The notes under the pieces: generated by a model
What the model was told of the DNA's origin: nothing
The model's input: the letters and a program-made list of their open reading frames with translations, nothing else
Databases searched by the model: none
Translations under genes and position numbers: made by a program
From: Bacteroidia bacterium
GTDB lineage: Bacteria; Bacteroidota; Bacteroidia; Bacteroidales; VadinHA17
DNA: 53,248 bases
Assembly: GCA_026391555.1 (NCBI GenBank)
Contig: JAPLEB010000110.1
Location: 1-53,248 of the forward strand
Direction of reading: 5' to 3'
Shown: positions 39,820-48,771 of the stretch, in pieces
How positions within the stretch are numbered: position 1 is the first letter of the stretch
Layout of the letters: each line of letters begins with the position of its first letter

Positions 39820-41223
39820 ATGAAACCATTTATTAATGAAAATTTTCTTCTCGGTAGTAAAACTGCTGAGAAACTTTACCATAAATATTCTGAAAATCTG
39901 CCGATTGTTGATTTTCACTGTCACCTCTCTCCTTCTATGATAGCTGAGGACCATCAATTCGGCAATCTTACACAAGCCTGGCTCGAAGGTGATCATTATA
40001 AATGGAGAGCAATGAGAACCAACGGCATCAACGAGATGTATTGTACAGGAAATGCATCGGACCCGGAGAAATTTAAGAAATGGGCAGAAACGGTCCCGGC
40101 CACAATTGGTAACCCTTTATATCATTGGACTCATCTTGAACTTGCCAGGTACTTCAATATTACTGAACTGCTTTCCCCATCTACGGCATCAGCGATATAT
40201 GAGAAAGCATCCGCAATGCTTCAGACCAAAGAATTTACCACACAGGCTTTGATAAGAAAGATGAAAGTTGAAGTGATTTGTACCACTGATGATCCAACTG
40301 ATACACTTGAACATCACCGTAAACTTAAAGGATCTTTTGAAGTAACTGTTTTGCCAACCTGGCGTCCGGATAATGTAATCAAGACTGAAGACCCGAAAAA
40401 ATTTAAAATATACATTCAGAAACTTGAACAAACAAGCGGGGTTGAAATAAAGAACTTTGATGCTCTTGTTGAAGCTCTCGATAACAGACATAAATTTTTT
40501 CATGAAACAGGAGGTCGGCTTTCCGACCATGGTCTTGAAAGATTTTATTTTACATCGTTTAATGCATCAGAGGTTGATAAAATATTAAAGAAGCTTATGC
40601 ATGGCAAAACAATTTCTTCAGATGAAGCTGAAAAATATAAAACAGCTGCTATGCTTGAACTTTGCAAAATGAACAATAAAAGAGGCTGGACACAACAATT
40701 TCATGTTGGTGCTATGAGAAACAATAATGCCCGTATGTTTCGCCAAATGGGTCCCGATACCGGATGGGACTCAATAGGCGTTTCACAGGATGCTTTAAAA
40801 ATGTCGAAGTTCCTGAGTGCCCTTGATGATACTGAACAACTCGCAAAAACAATACTCTATAATCTTAATCCTGCTGATAATGAGATGATGATTGCAATGG
40901 CAGGGAATTTTAATGATGGTTCATCGGCCGCTAAAGTACAATATGGTCCTGCATGGTGGTTCCTCGATCAAAAAAGCGGTATGGAGAAACACATGAAAGA
41001 CCTTTCAGCCCTTGGGCTTATGAGAAGATTTATCGGTATGGTCACGGATTCCAGAAGCTTCCTCTCCTACCCACGTCACGAGTATTTCAGACGGCTGGTA
41101 TGTAATTATGTTGGAAAAGAAGTTGAAAAAGGACTTATTCCTGATGAGGAGGAGTTATTGAAGCCTCTAATTGAGGGGATCTCTTACAGAAATGCAAAAG
41201 ATTATTTTGGGTTTAATAAGTAA
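39820..41223 (+). CDS. uxaC: Glucuronate/galacturonate isomerase
   Basis: A 467-residue amidohydrolase-fold isomerase that interconverts D-glucuronate and D-fructuronate, and D-galacturonate and D-tagaturonate. The start at 39820 gives MKPFINENFLLG, the usual beginning in this phylum; an upstream in-frame GTG falls inside the promoter. Metal and active-site motifs are DFHCHLSP (His33, His35), HWTHLEL, TTDDPTDTLEHH, QFHVGAMRNNN and MVTDSRSF. First gene of a nine-gene plus-strand run with the SDR oxidoreductase 18 bp behind. Confidence 0.96.
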   Translation: MKPFINENFLLGSKTAEKLYHKYSENLPIVDFHCHLSPSMIAEDHQFGNLTQAWLEGDHYKWRAMRTNGINEMYCTGNASDPEKFKKWAETVPATIGNPLYHWTHLELARYFNITELLSPSTASAIYEKASAMLQTKEFTTQALIRKMKVEVICTTDDPTDTLEHHRKLKGSFEVTVLPTWRPDNVIKTEDPKKFKIYIQKLEQTSGVEIKNFDALVEALDNRHKFFHETGGRLSDHGLERFYFTSFNASEVDKILKKLMHGKTISSDEAEKYKTAAMLELCKMNNKRGWTQQFHVGAMRNNNARMFRQMGPDTGWDSIGVSQDALKMSKFLSALDDTEQLAKTILYNLNPADNEMMIAMAGNFNDGSSAAKVQYGPAWWFLDQKSGMEKHMKDLSALGLMRRFIGMVTDSRSFLSYPRHEYFRRLVCNYVGKEVEKGLIPDEEELLKPLIEGISYRNAKDYFGFNK

Positions 41224-41241
41224 ATTTTTATAACAACATAT

Positions 41242-42084
41242 ATGAACGATTTAAACTTAAAAGACAAGGTAGCAGTTATCACAGGAGGGGCCGGTATTAT
41301 CTGCTCAACCATGGCTAAATCACTTGCTGCACAGGGTGTTAAGACAGTAATCCTTGACCTCAATATAGAGGCAGCAGTTGCTGTGGCAAAAGAGATAGAA
41401 AAAGAGTTTGGCACACCATCTATGGGTGTCTCAGCAAGCGTTTTAGACAAAAAATCACTCGAAGCTGCTAAAAAAGAGATACATGCTAAATTCGGTCCTG
41501 TTGATATTCTGGTAAACGGAGCAGGCGGAAATTCACCTGCTGCTACGACAAAAATTGAAAAGATGGATGGTACGGAAACAGAAAACCTTGAAGATACTTT
41601 TTTCGGACTACAGATCGAAGGATTTGATAAGGTGTTTGACCTTAATTTTAAAGGTACGGTGATTCCATCAATGGTTTTCGCGACTGACCTGATTAAGAAA
41701 AAATCAGGGGTCATTCTAAATATATCTTCCATGAACTCATACAGACCGTTGACCAAGATCGCTGCTTATTCTGCAGCCAAGGCAGCTGTTAATAATTTCA
41801 CACAGTGGCTGGCAGTACACTTCTCAAAAACAGGAGTCAGGGTTAATGCAATAGCTCCGGGGTTTTTGCTCACAAATCAGAACAGGTTCCTTCTTATTGA
41901 TGAAAAAACCGGAGGACTTACTGCCAGAGGGAAAAAAATCATAAACGGCACACCTATGGAACGTTACTGTATCCCGGAAGAACTAACCGGTACTGTTATT
42001 TATCTGGTTTCTGACCTTTCAAAGTTTGTTACAGGAGTGGTCATTCCTGTGGATGGTGGGTTTAGTGCTTATAGTGGTGTATAA
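41242..42084 (+). CDS. SDR-type D-mannonate oxidoreductase (fructuronate reductase)
   Basis: A 280-residue SDR protein. The cofactor loop is TGGAGIICS, less glycine-rich than the usual TGxxxGIG; NGAGG (with S), ISSMNSYRPL and YSAAKAAV (Tyr-Lys pair) follow, and the end is PVDGGFSAYSGV. It resembles B. subtilis YjmF-type mannonate oxidoreductases rather than the E. coli UxuB family. With UxaC before it, the likely step is fructuronate to D-mannonate using NAD(P)H. It is 19 bp before the PFK gene. Confidence 0.87.
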   Translation: MNDLNLKDKVAVITGGAGIICSTMAKSLAAQGVKTVILDLNIEAAVAVAKEIEKEFGTPSMGVSASVLDKKSLEAAKKEIHAKFGPVDILVNGAGGNSPAATTKIEKMDGTETENLEDTFFGLQIEGFDKVFDLNFKGTVIPSMVFATDLIKKKSGVILNISSMNSYRPLTKIAAYSAAKAAVNNFTQWLAVHFSKTGVRVNAIAPGFLLTNQNRFLLIDEKTGGLTARGKKIINGTPMERYCIPEELTGTVIYLVSDLSKFVTGVVIPVDGGFSAYSGV

Positions 42085-42102
42085 ACGATAAACGATAAAA
42101 AG

Positions 42103-43392
42103 ATGGCGAAGAATGTGATAGTAGCACAATCCGGCGGACCATCGCCGGTTATTAATAGTTCATTACGGGGAATAATTGAGACATGCAGGATGTTTCCTGA
42201 TAAGTTTGGAAAAGTTTATGGCGGATGGCACGGTATTGAGGGAGTTTTGAATGAGGAGCTTCTTGATCTTTCGGCTCAGAAAGAAGAGGAGATCGCTCTG
42301 TTAAGAAACACTCCTGCCGCCGGAAGTATCGGTACTTGCCGTTACAAACTTAAAGATAAGCAGCAGAAGGATTTTCAGAGAATCATGGAGGTCTTTAAAG
42401 CTCATAACATTGGTTACTTTTTCTACATCGGCGGTAACGACTCGCAACATACTGCTTTTAAAGTTAGTGAAATGGCTAAGACAAGAGGTCTTGACCTTAT
42501 AGCTGTAGGAGTGCCCAAAACAATAGATAATGATCTGGGTGACAATGAATTTACACTTATTGATCACACACCTGGATACGGAAGTGTTGCAAGATACTGG
42601 TCGCATATTATCCAGAATGCCAATGAAGAAAACATGGGCTCTGCTCCTGCTGATCCGGTACTGGTAATTCAGGCAATGGGTCGCAAGATCGGGTATATTC
42701 CTGCATCCGCGAGGCTGGCAGATCCTGAAAGAAAGATGCCATTACAGATATATCTGGCTGAATCAAAGGTATCTATCGATGCGTTGGTTGATAATGTCAA
42801 TGATCAATTAAAACGCGACAAAAGATGCATTGTGGTGATTAGTGAAGGGTTTGATGTTGGAGGTATTGGAGAGGTGAAAGATGCTTTTGGTCATACCTCC
42901 TTCGGGTCGAGCCAGAACTCAGTATATCAGACTGTTGTTAATTATCTTAACAGTAAGGGTTTGAAAGCGAGAGGCGCTGCCAGAGGTCAGGTAATGGGAA
43001 CTGATCAACGCCATACAACTGCTTATGCCTCCATTGTAGACCTTGATGAAGCCTATAAGGTCGGTCAGAAAGCAGTGGAAATAGCTTCCAAAGGTGAAAA
43101 TGGATGGATGGCTACAATACTAAGGGATCCGGGGTTCATATATAATATAAGGTATGATAAGGTTCCTCTTGAAAAAGTGGCGCTTTCCGAAAGAACCTTC
43201 CCTGAAAAATGGATTGCGCCATGCAGATATGACGTTACAGATGAATTCCTGGCTTATGTCAGACCTCTTATCGGTGAAGACTGGCCATCTGTTCCAATGA
43301 TAAACGGGAGGCAGAGGTTTTCCAGACTTGAAATGAAATTTGCAGCCAAAAAACTGCCCGAGTATAAACTTGAAGCCTACGAAAAACAGTGA
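42103..43392 (+). CDS. PPi-type 6-phosphofructokinase family protein
   Basis: A 429-residue PFK-A family enzyme. Residues at the phosphoryl-donor site point to pyrophosphate: GGNDS (110-114) has Asp where ATP enzymes have Gly, and PKTIDND (138-144) has the Lys typical of PPi-PFK. The usual first Asp of GGDDS is Asn here. Other motifs: QSGGPSPVIN at the start, HTPGYGSVARYW, QAMGRKIGYIPA. Its setting in a uronate operon is unusual for glycolytic PFK, and another phosphoacceptor cannot be ruled out. Repeats of 7 bp begin 8 bp after its stop. Confidence 0.88.
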   Translation: MAKNVIVAQSGGPSPVINSSLRGIIETCRMFPDKFGKVYGGWHGIEGVLNEELLDLSAQKEEEIALLRNTPAAGSIGTCRYKLKDKQQKDFQRIMEVFKAHNIGYFFYIGGNDSQHTAFKVSEMAKTRGLDLIAVGVPKTIDNDLGDNEFTLIDHTPGYGSVARYWSHIIQNANEENMGSAPADPVLVIQAMGRKIGYIPASARLADPERKMPLQIYLAESKVSIDALVDNVNDQLKRDKRCIVVISEGFDVGGIGEVKDAFGHTSFGSSQNSVYQTVVNYLNSKGLKARGAARGQVMGTDQRHTTAYASIVDLDEAYKVGQKAVEIASKGENGWMATILRDPGFIYNIRYDKVPLEKVALSERTFPEKWIAPCRYDVTDEFLAYVRPLIGEDWPSVPMINGRQRFSRLEMKFAAKKLPEYKLEAYEKQ

Positions 43393-43400
43393 TTAAAATT

Positions 43401-43456
43401 CTTCTGACTTCAGACTTCTGACTTTAAACTTTTGTCTTTTAACTTTTATCTTTTGT
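43401..43456. repeat. Heptamer repeat tract (CTTCTGA / CTTTTGT)
   Basis: Eight units: CTTCTGA, CTTCAGA, CTTCTGA, CTTTAAA, CTTTTGT, CTTTTAA, CTTTTAT and CTTTTGT. The unit CTTTTGT also occurs in the tract after pcm. It fills the spacer between the PFK and HAD genes of one operon. Confidence 0.85.
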
Positions 43457-43466
43457 CTTAAATATT

Positions 43467-44348
43467 ATGAATCCACACGAACAATTACTTGGCCTTAAGC
43501 CTGAAAAAGAGTTTTTTATCGGGATAGATTCCGATGGATGTGCATTTGATACCATGGAGATTAAGCAGAAAGAGTGCTTCTGCCCCAACTTCATCAAATA
43601 TTTCAAAATGCAACCGGTCTCGAAATATGCCCGCGAGACCTGGGAGTTTGTGAACCTTTATTCCACTTACAGGGGATGCAACCGTTTTCTTGCTGTGAAT
43701 GAGACTCTCAGGCTTCTGGCAACACGTCCAGAGATTAAGGCAAGGAATTTTACGGTTCCTTCAGCCGCCCCTCTTATTGAATGGACAAAGAAAGAGACCA
43801 AACTGGGTAATCCCACTTTAATAAAATATGCTGCAGAAGCTAACGATCCATTCATTACTCAAACTCTTGAATGGTCATTGAAAGTAAATGAGGATATAGC
43901 AAAGCTGGTTTTCGGTATTACCCCTTTTCCCTTCGTAAAGGAGTGTCTCGAAAAAATGAAGCCAAAAGCTGATGCTATGGTTGTATCACAGACACCGTTT
44001 GAAGCTCTGAAACGTGAATGGGAAGAGAACAGGATCGACCATTTTGTCAGGATGATCGCCGGGCAGGAACATGGTACAAAAGCCGAACATCTTAAGTATG
44101 CCGCAAAGGGTAAATATCCTGATGATAAGATACTTATGATCGGTGATGCTAACGGTGATCTTAAGGCAGCAAAATCCAATGGAGTACTCTTCTTTCCTAT
44201 TAATCCGGGAAAAGAGGAAGCATCGTGGGAAAGACTTTATAAAGAAGGGATGGACAGGTTCTTTGCCGGAACATATATAGGAGCATACGAAGAGAAGCTG
44301 ATTAAAGAGTTTGAGGCCTATCTGCCGGAACATCCACATTGGAAGTAG
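43467..44348 (+). CDS. HAD-superfamily hydrolase, substrate unknown
   Basis: The protein has 293 residues. Motif I is GIDSDGCAFD (Asp21 nucleophile, Asp23), motif II the Ser/Thr region VVSQTPFEAL, motif III a Lys around HGTKAEH, and motif IV MIGDANGDLKAAK. A helical cap of about 130 residues lies between motif I and II. It looks like a small-molecule phosphatase. The operon offers sugar phosphates as possible substrates, but nothing in the sequence names one. Its TAG stop shares a base with the first unit of the following repeat. Confidence 0.82.
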   Translation: MNPHEQLLGLKPEKEFFIGIDSDGCAFDTMEIKQKECFCPNFIKYFKMQPVSKYARETWEFVNLYSTYRGCNRFLAVNETLRLLATRPEIKARNFTVPSAAPLIEWTKKETKLGNPTLIKYAAEANDPFITQTLEWSLKVNEDIAKLVFGITPFPFVKECLEKMKPKADAMVVSQTPFEALKREWEENRIDHFVRMIAGQEHGTKAEHLKYAAKGKYPDDKILMIGDANGDLKAAKSNGVLFFPINPGKEEASWERLYKEGMDRFFAGTYIGAYEEKLIKEFEAYLPEHPHWK

Positions 44349-44424
44349 GCGACTTGGCTACAAGCTACTGGCTACAGGAAAAATGGTTACAACCTGAAGC
44401 CTGATGCCTGTCGCCCGTTGCCTC
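44348..44424. repeat. Heptamer repeat tract with two facing arms
   Basis: Left: GGCGACT, one extra T, GGCTACA, AGCTACT, GGCTACA (44348-44376). Right: CTGAAGC, CTGATGC, CTGTCGC, CCGTTGC, CTC (44394-44424). CTGAAGC and CTGTCGC occur identically in the arcC-arcB tract 43 kb away. Confidence 0.85.
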
Positions 44425-44449
44425 TTTTGAAAATTAATTACTAGTTATC

Positions 44450-45724
44450 ATGATATACTATAAATCAGGTTCTGAAAATACAGTTTTAGGCCCAAATGAC
44501 CTTGAGTTTGGACTCTATTCAGCACTCGTTAAACTTGGCCCAAGAAAAAAAGTCCTCGTCGTCCCTCCCGACTTTAGCCGTTTTCATTCAAGAGCAGGTG
44601 ATCTGACCACTCTGGCCTATAATTATTATAAGGAGAGTATTAAAGATATCCTTCCCGCTCTCGGAACGCATGCACCCATGTCCGACCATGAACTGGACGA
44701 GATGTTTAAGGGTGTGCCGAAATATCTTTTCCGTATTCACAATTGGAGAAAAGATGTGGTAACAGTTGGTACAGTTCCCGGGGAATTCGTCTCAAAGATA
44801 ACCGATGGTGCCATCGATTACTCCTGGCCGGCACAACTTAACAGATTGGTTTTCAATGGAGGACACGACCTCATTCTATCAGTCGGGCAGGTTGTCCCGC
44901 ATGAAGTGATAGGAATGGCCAATTATAATAAAAACCTTTTTGTTGGAACAGGCGGGCAAGAAGGAATTAATAAGAGCCATTTTATCGGAGCTGTTTACGG
45001 GATGGAGAGGATAATGGGCAAAGCCAGTAACCCGGTAAGAAGTTTATTGAATTATGCTTCTGCAAATTTCACAACTCATCTGCCAATTGTGTATGTGCAC
45101 ACTGTAATTGGCCGTGATGATGCTGGTAAGCTCGTGATACGCGGACTATTTATCGGGGATGATGAAGAGGTTTTCAGGCTTGCAGCAGAGTTATCGATAA
45201 AAGTCAACTTTACGATGCTTGACAAACCTTTGAAGAAAGTAGTGGTTTATCTCGATCCGTCAGAGTATAAGAGCACATGGCTTGGAAACAAAAGCATTTA
45301 CAGAACACGCATGGCCATGGCTGATAACGGGGAACTGATTGTTCTTGCACCCGGACTAAAAGAGTTTGGTGAGGATAAAGAGATCGACCGGCTGATCAGG
45401 AAATATGGCTACCGGGGAACACCTGCTACCTTAAAATCTTTAAGTGATAACGAAGAGCTCCGTAATAATCTGAGTGCAGCAGCTCACCTTATTCACGGAA
45501 GTTCTGAAGGAAGGTTCTCAATAACTTATTGTCCCGGTCAACTGACACGGGAGGAGATAGAATCTGTTAACTTCAAATTTCATGATCTTACCGACATGAT
45601 GAAGAGATATAATCCCGGGAAATTGAAAGAGGGATTTAACAAGATGGCTGACGGAGAAGAAATATTCTACATCTCAAATCCTGCCCTGGGATTATGGACA
45701 TCAAAGGAAAGACTTACGAAATAA
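44450..45724 (+). CDS. LarA-family nickel-dependent 2-hydroxyacid epimerase, possible D-gluconate/D-mannonate 2-epimerase
   Basis: The product has 424 residues and a DUF2088 (LarA) N-terminal domain. The LarA catalytic set appears complete: Asp41-x-x-Arg44 (PPDFSR), His74 (GTHAPMS), His151, Lys161 and His177. The spacing His-10-Lys-16-His is exactly that of lactate racemase (His174, Lys184, His200), so Lys161 is the expected attachment point of the nickel-pincer cofactor. LarA relatives include a D-gluconate 2-epimerase (GntE, from memory). Mannonate and gluconate are C2 epimers, and the operon makes mannonate and encodes 6-phosphogluconate dehydrogenase, so this specificity is an attractive inference. 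The cofactor genes larB, larC and larE are not in the window. Confidence 0.85.
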   Translation: MIYYKSGSENTVLGPNDLEFGLYSALVKLGPRKKVLVVPPDFSRFHSRAGDLTTLAYNYYKESIKDILPALGTHAPMSDHELDEMFKGVPKYLFRIHNWRKDVVTVGTVPGEFVSKITDGAIDYSWPAQLNRLVFNGGHDLILSVGQVVPHEVIGMANYNKNLFVGTGGQEGINKSHFIGAVYGMERIMGKASNPVRSLLNYASANFTTHLPIVYVHTVIGRDDAGKLVIRGLFIGDDEEVFRLAAELSIKVNFTMLDKPLKKVVVYLDPSEYKSTWLGNKSIYRTRMAMADNGELIVLAPGLKEFGEDKEIDRLIRKYGYRGTPATLKSLSDNEELRNNLSAAAHLIHGSSEGRFSITYCPGQLTREEIESVNFKFHDLTDMMKRYNPGKLKEGFNKMADGEEIFYISNPALGLWTSKERLTK

Positions 45725-45756
45725 AAGATAAAAGACAAAAGGAAAAAGACAAAAGG
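45722..45756. repeat. Heptamer repeat tract (TAAAAGA / CAAAAGG)
   Basis: Five units: TAAAAGA twice, CAAAAGG, AAAAAGA and CAAAAGG. The TAA stop codon of the LarA-like gene is the start of the first unit. Confidence 0.8.
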
Positions 45757-45774
45757 AAGATTGCAGAATATTAT

Positions 45775-45945
45775 TGGAGGTTGCTTCGTCGCAGGCTCCT
45801 CGCAATGACAGGTTAAATCAAGTTGGTTCCCCTCCCTGGAGAGCCTGCCCCGCTTCGGCGGGGACAAAAGTGAAGTGAGAAATTCTCAAATAATTCCCCC
45901 TTTGAAGAGCCTGTCCCGCTTCGGCGGGAGGGCCAGGGGGATGTT
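45775..45945. repeat. Composite intergenic repeat with two UUCG hairpins
   Basis: The stretch from 45778 has the pattern GTTGCTTCGTCGC followed by GGCTCCTCGCAATGAC, a REP-like sequence I have seen in many Bacteroidota. It is followed by two hairpins with the same GAGCCTG leader: 45848-45863 (CCCCGC-TTCG-GCGGGG) and 45914-45929 (TCCCGC-TTCG-GCGGGA). The second sits inside a CCCCCTTTGAA...GGCCAGGGGG element. The outer pair is C-G in one and T-A in the other. The whole 254-bp spacer between the LarA-like gene and gnd is made of such repeats; no gene is seen in it. Confidence 0.8.
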
Positions 45946-45978
45946 AATTATCAATTTAATTAATACATTTACTTAATT

Positions 45979-47433
45979 ATGAACAAACTATCAGACATCG
46001 GATTAATAGGACTGGCGGTAATGGGCGAGAATCTTGTCCTTAACATGGAGAGTAAAGGTTTCCAGGTTTCTGTATTTAACCGTTCAAAACAGAAAGTTGA
46101 TGATTTTCTGGCAGCACGTGCCAGGGGCAAAAATATTATTGGCACCTATTCAATTGAAGACCTTGTAAGTTCTCTTGAGCATCCTCGAAAAGTTATGCTT
46201 ATGATAAAAGCCGGAAGTGCAGTTGATGATATGATTGCAACACTTATCCCCCATCTTTCACCCGGAGATATTATTATTGATGGTGGGAATACCCATTTCC
46301 CTGATACTAACAGGAGAACAGCGCTTGTTGAAAGCAAGGGTCTCCTTTATATCGGAACCGGGGTTTCAGGTGGTGAAGAAGGAGCTTTATTGGGACCATC
46401 AATTATGCCAGGCGGATCGAAAACTGCATGGCCGATTGTTAAACCCATCTTTCAGGCAATCTCTGCAAAAGTCGAAGATGGTTCCCCTTGCTGCGACTGG
46501 GTTGGTGAAAATGGCGCCGGTCATTTTGTAAAAATGGTTCATAATGGGATCGAATACGGAGATATGCAGCTTATTTGCGAAGCATATCAGATAATGAGAG
46601 ATTATCTCAATATGAGCGCTGATGAGATGCACCTTGTTCTGAAAGAATGGAATAAAGGAGAACTTAACAGCTATCTCATTGAAATTACCCGAGACATCCT
46701 TGCTTACAAAGACACGGACGGAAAACCGCTTGTTGATAAAATTCTTGATACAGCAGGGCAAAAAGGGACTGGAAAGTGGACAGCAGTTTCAGCTCTTGAT
46801 CTTGGTATTCCCCTCACATTAATTGGTGAAGCTGTCTTTTCAAGATGTCTTTCTGCAGTAAAAAACGAACGTGTTGATGCCTCAAAAATACTTAGCGGAC
46901 CTGCCTCAAAATTTACAGGCGACAAAACTAAATTCATTAATGACATTAAAGATGCCCTCTACGCATCTAAAATTGTGTCGTATGCTCAGGGTTATGCTTT
47001 GATGCAGGCAGCTGCAACAGAATATAAGTGGAAACTCAACTATGGAGGAATTGCTCTGATGTGGAGAGGTGGTTGCATTATTAGATCTGCCTTCCTTACC
47101 AAAATAAAAGAGGCTTTTGATAATAATCCAGCTATAAACAACCTCATGCTCGATCCATTCTTCAAGGAGAAAGTTGAAAAAGCTCAGACAGGATGGAGAA
47201 ATGTCGTATCGGCAGCAGCAATGAACGGGATTCCTGTTCCTGCTATATCTTCAGCTCTTGGCTATTTCGATGGTTACCGTTGCGAAAAACTACCAGCAAA
47301 TCTCCTGCAGGCACAACGTGACTATTTTGGAGCTCATACCTACGAAAGGACAGATAAACCACGTGGTGAATTCTTCCACACAAACTGGACCGGCCGCGGA
47401 GGAACAACCGCTTCTTCAACATATAATGTATAG
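45979..47433 (+). CDS. gnd: 6-phosphogluconate dehydrogenase (decarboxylating)
   Basis: A 484-residue enzyme that oxidises 6-phosphogluconate to ribulose 5-phosphate and CO2 with NADP+. The Rossmann motif is GLAVMGENL (10-18); the substrate loop is VSGGEEGALLGPSIMPGG, the catalytic Lys/Asn region HFVKMVHNGIEYGDMQ, and the C-terminal NWTGRGG. Its length fits the long dimeric form. Sitting between the LarA-like epimerase and ExuT in a uronate operon is informative: it would consume 6-phosphogluconate derived from gluconate. Confidence 0.96.
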   Translation: MNKLSDIGLIGLAVMGENLVLNMESKGFQVSVFNRSKQKVDDFLAARARGKNIIGTYSIEDLVSSLEHPRKVMLMIKAGSAVDDMIATLIPHLSPGDIIIDGGNTHFPDTNRRTALVESKGLLYIGTGVSGGEEGALLGPSIMPGGSKTAWPIVKPIFQAISAKVEDGSPCCDWVGENGAGHFVKMVHNGIEYGDMQLICEAYQIMRDYLNMSADEMHLVLKEWNKGELNSYLIEITRDILAYKDTDGKPLVDKILDTAGQKGTGKWTAVSALDLGIPLTLIGEAVFSRCLSAVKNERVDASKILSGPASKFTGDKTKFINDIKDALYASKIVSYAQGYALMQAAATEYKWKLNYGGIALMWRGGCIIRSAFLTKIKEAFDNNPAINNLMLDPFFKEKVEKAQTGWRNVVSAAAMNGIPVPAISSALGYFDGYRCEKLPANLLQAQRDYFGAHTYERTDKPRGEFFHTNWTGRGGTTASSTYNV

Positions 47434-47462
47434 TTTCCTTAACTACTAACAAACCAGAGTTT

Positions 47463-48764
47463 ATGGCAGAAATTAAAAAAATCGGTAACTACAGGTGGAC
47501 AGTCTGTGCATTGATATTCTTTGCAACGACCATTAACTACCTCGACAGACAGGTAATCGGCATTCTAAAACCGTTGCTTGAAAGTGATCTTAATATTGGT
47601 GAAGTCCAGTATGCAAACATTGTAACAATCTTTCAACTCTTCTACGGAGTTTCGATGTTACTTGCAGGAAGGCTCATTGATAAGTTCGGCACAAAAATTG
47701 GCTACGGGTTATCGGTACTTCTCTGGAGTATTGCAGCCATGGGCCATGCACTTGCCAAAGGAGTTTTCGGATTTGGATTCTGGAGAGCAATGCTGGGAAT
47801 AAGTGAATCAGGTAACTTTCCTGCAGCAATCAAAACAATTGCTGAATGGTTCCCGAAAAGAGAAAGAGCTCTTGCAACCGGCATTTTTAATTCCGGCACA
47901 AATGTTGGAGCTATCCTGGCCCCGATTGCTGTTCCTGCAATAGTTATAGCATGGGGCTGGCAGGCTGCATTTATTATTACCGGAGCTATCGGTTTCTTAT
48001 GGATTGTCCTCTGGTGGATCTTTTACGAACTGCCTGAAAAAAAGAGAAGCCTTGCCATTGCTGAACTGAATTATATTAAGAGTGACATTGATGAGCAAAA
48101 TGAAAGTGAGAAACCTGTTCCATGGCTTCAGCTTCTGAAATTCCGTCAGACATGGGTATTCTTCATTGGAAAAGCGATGACTGATCCTATCTGGTGGTTT
48201 TACCTTTTCTGGATCCCGGGATGGCTCTCAACTGTAAGAGGTGCAGGTCTGGATATTAAATCTTTTGGTCTTCCTTTGGTGGTAATTTATACCTCTACCA
48301 CAGTTGGAAGTATTGGTGGCGGATGGCTTTCATCATACATGATTAAAAAAGGTATATCTCCTTATAATGCAAGAAAATACACAATGCTTATTTTTGCACT
48401 TTGCGTAACTCCTGTATTCTTTGCCCAATCGGCAGGAGTAAGTACCTGGGGCGCAGTTGCTCTGATTAGTCTGGCAGCCTCGTCACACCAGGCATGGTCT
48501 GCAAACATTTTCACTACTGTTTCCGATTCATTCCCAAAGAGAGTGGTAAGCTCTGTAACAAGTATCGGAGGTATGGCTGGAGCTATTGGAGGTGCATTTG
48601 TTTCAATTCTTGCCGGTCAAATTCTTAACTTTTTCAAGAAAGCCGGACATATTGAAACAGGATACACTGTAATGTTCACAATTGCAGCCTGTGCCTATAT
48701 ACTTGCATGGCTAATAATGTTTGTTTTAGCCGCACCAAAAAATAAGAAAGTTGTTATAGAATAA
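47463..48764 (+). CDS. exuT: Hexuronate transporter, MFS (ACS family)
   Basis: A 433-residue inner-membrane carrier with 12 predicted helices. The first-helix motif TINYLDRQVIGIL and the loop GRLIDKFGTKIGYG are signatures of the anion:cation symporter family that includes ExuT. Acidic sugar uptake by H+ symport fits the adjacent uxaC, SDR and uxaE genes. It is 30 bp after gnd. Confidence 0.9.
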   Translation: MAEIKKIGNYRWTVCALIFFATTINYLDRQVIGILKPLLESDLNIGEVQYANIVTIFQLFYGVSMLLAGRLIDKFGTKIGYGLSVLLWSIAAMGHALAKGVFGFGFWRAMLGISESGNFPAAIKTIAEWFPKRERALATGIFNSGTNVGAILAPIAVPAIVIAWGWQAAFIITGAIGFLWIVLWWIFYELPEKKRSLAIAELNYIKSDIDEQNESEKPVPWLQLLKFRQTWVFFIGKAMTDPIWWFYLFWIPGWLSTVRGAGLDIKSFGLPLVVIYTSTTVGSIGGGWLSSYMIKKGISPYNARKYTMLIFALCVTPVFFAQSAGVSTWGAVALISLAASSHQAWSANIFTTVSDSFPKRVVSSVTSIGGMAGAIGGAFVSILAGQILNFFKKAGHIETGYTVMFTIAACAYILAWLIMFVLAAPKNKKVVIE

Positions 48765-48771
48765 GAAAGAT

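Noticed and set aside
41202-41756. A 184-codon minus-strand frame
   Set aside because: It is antisense to the SDR oxidoreductase gene, and the product is low-complexity and Ser/Pro-rich as expected for a shadow frame.
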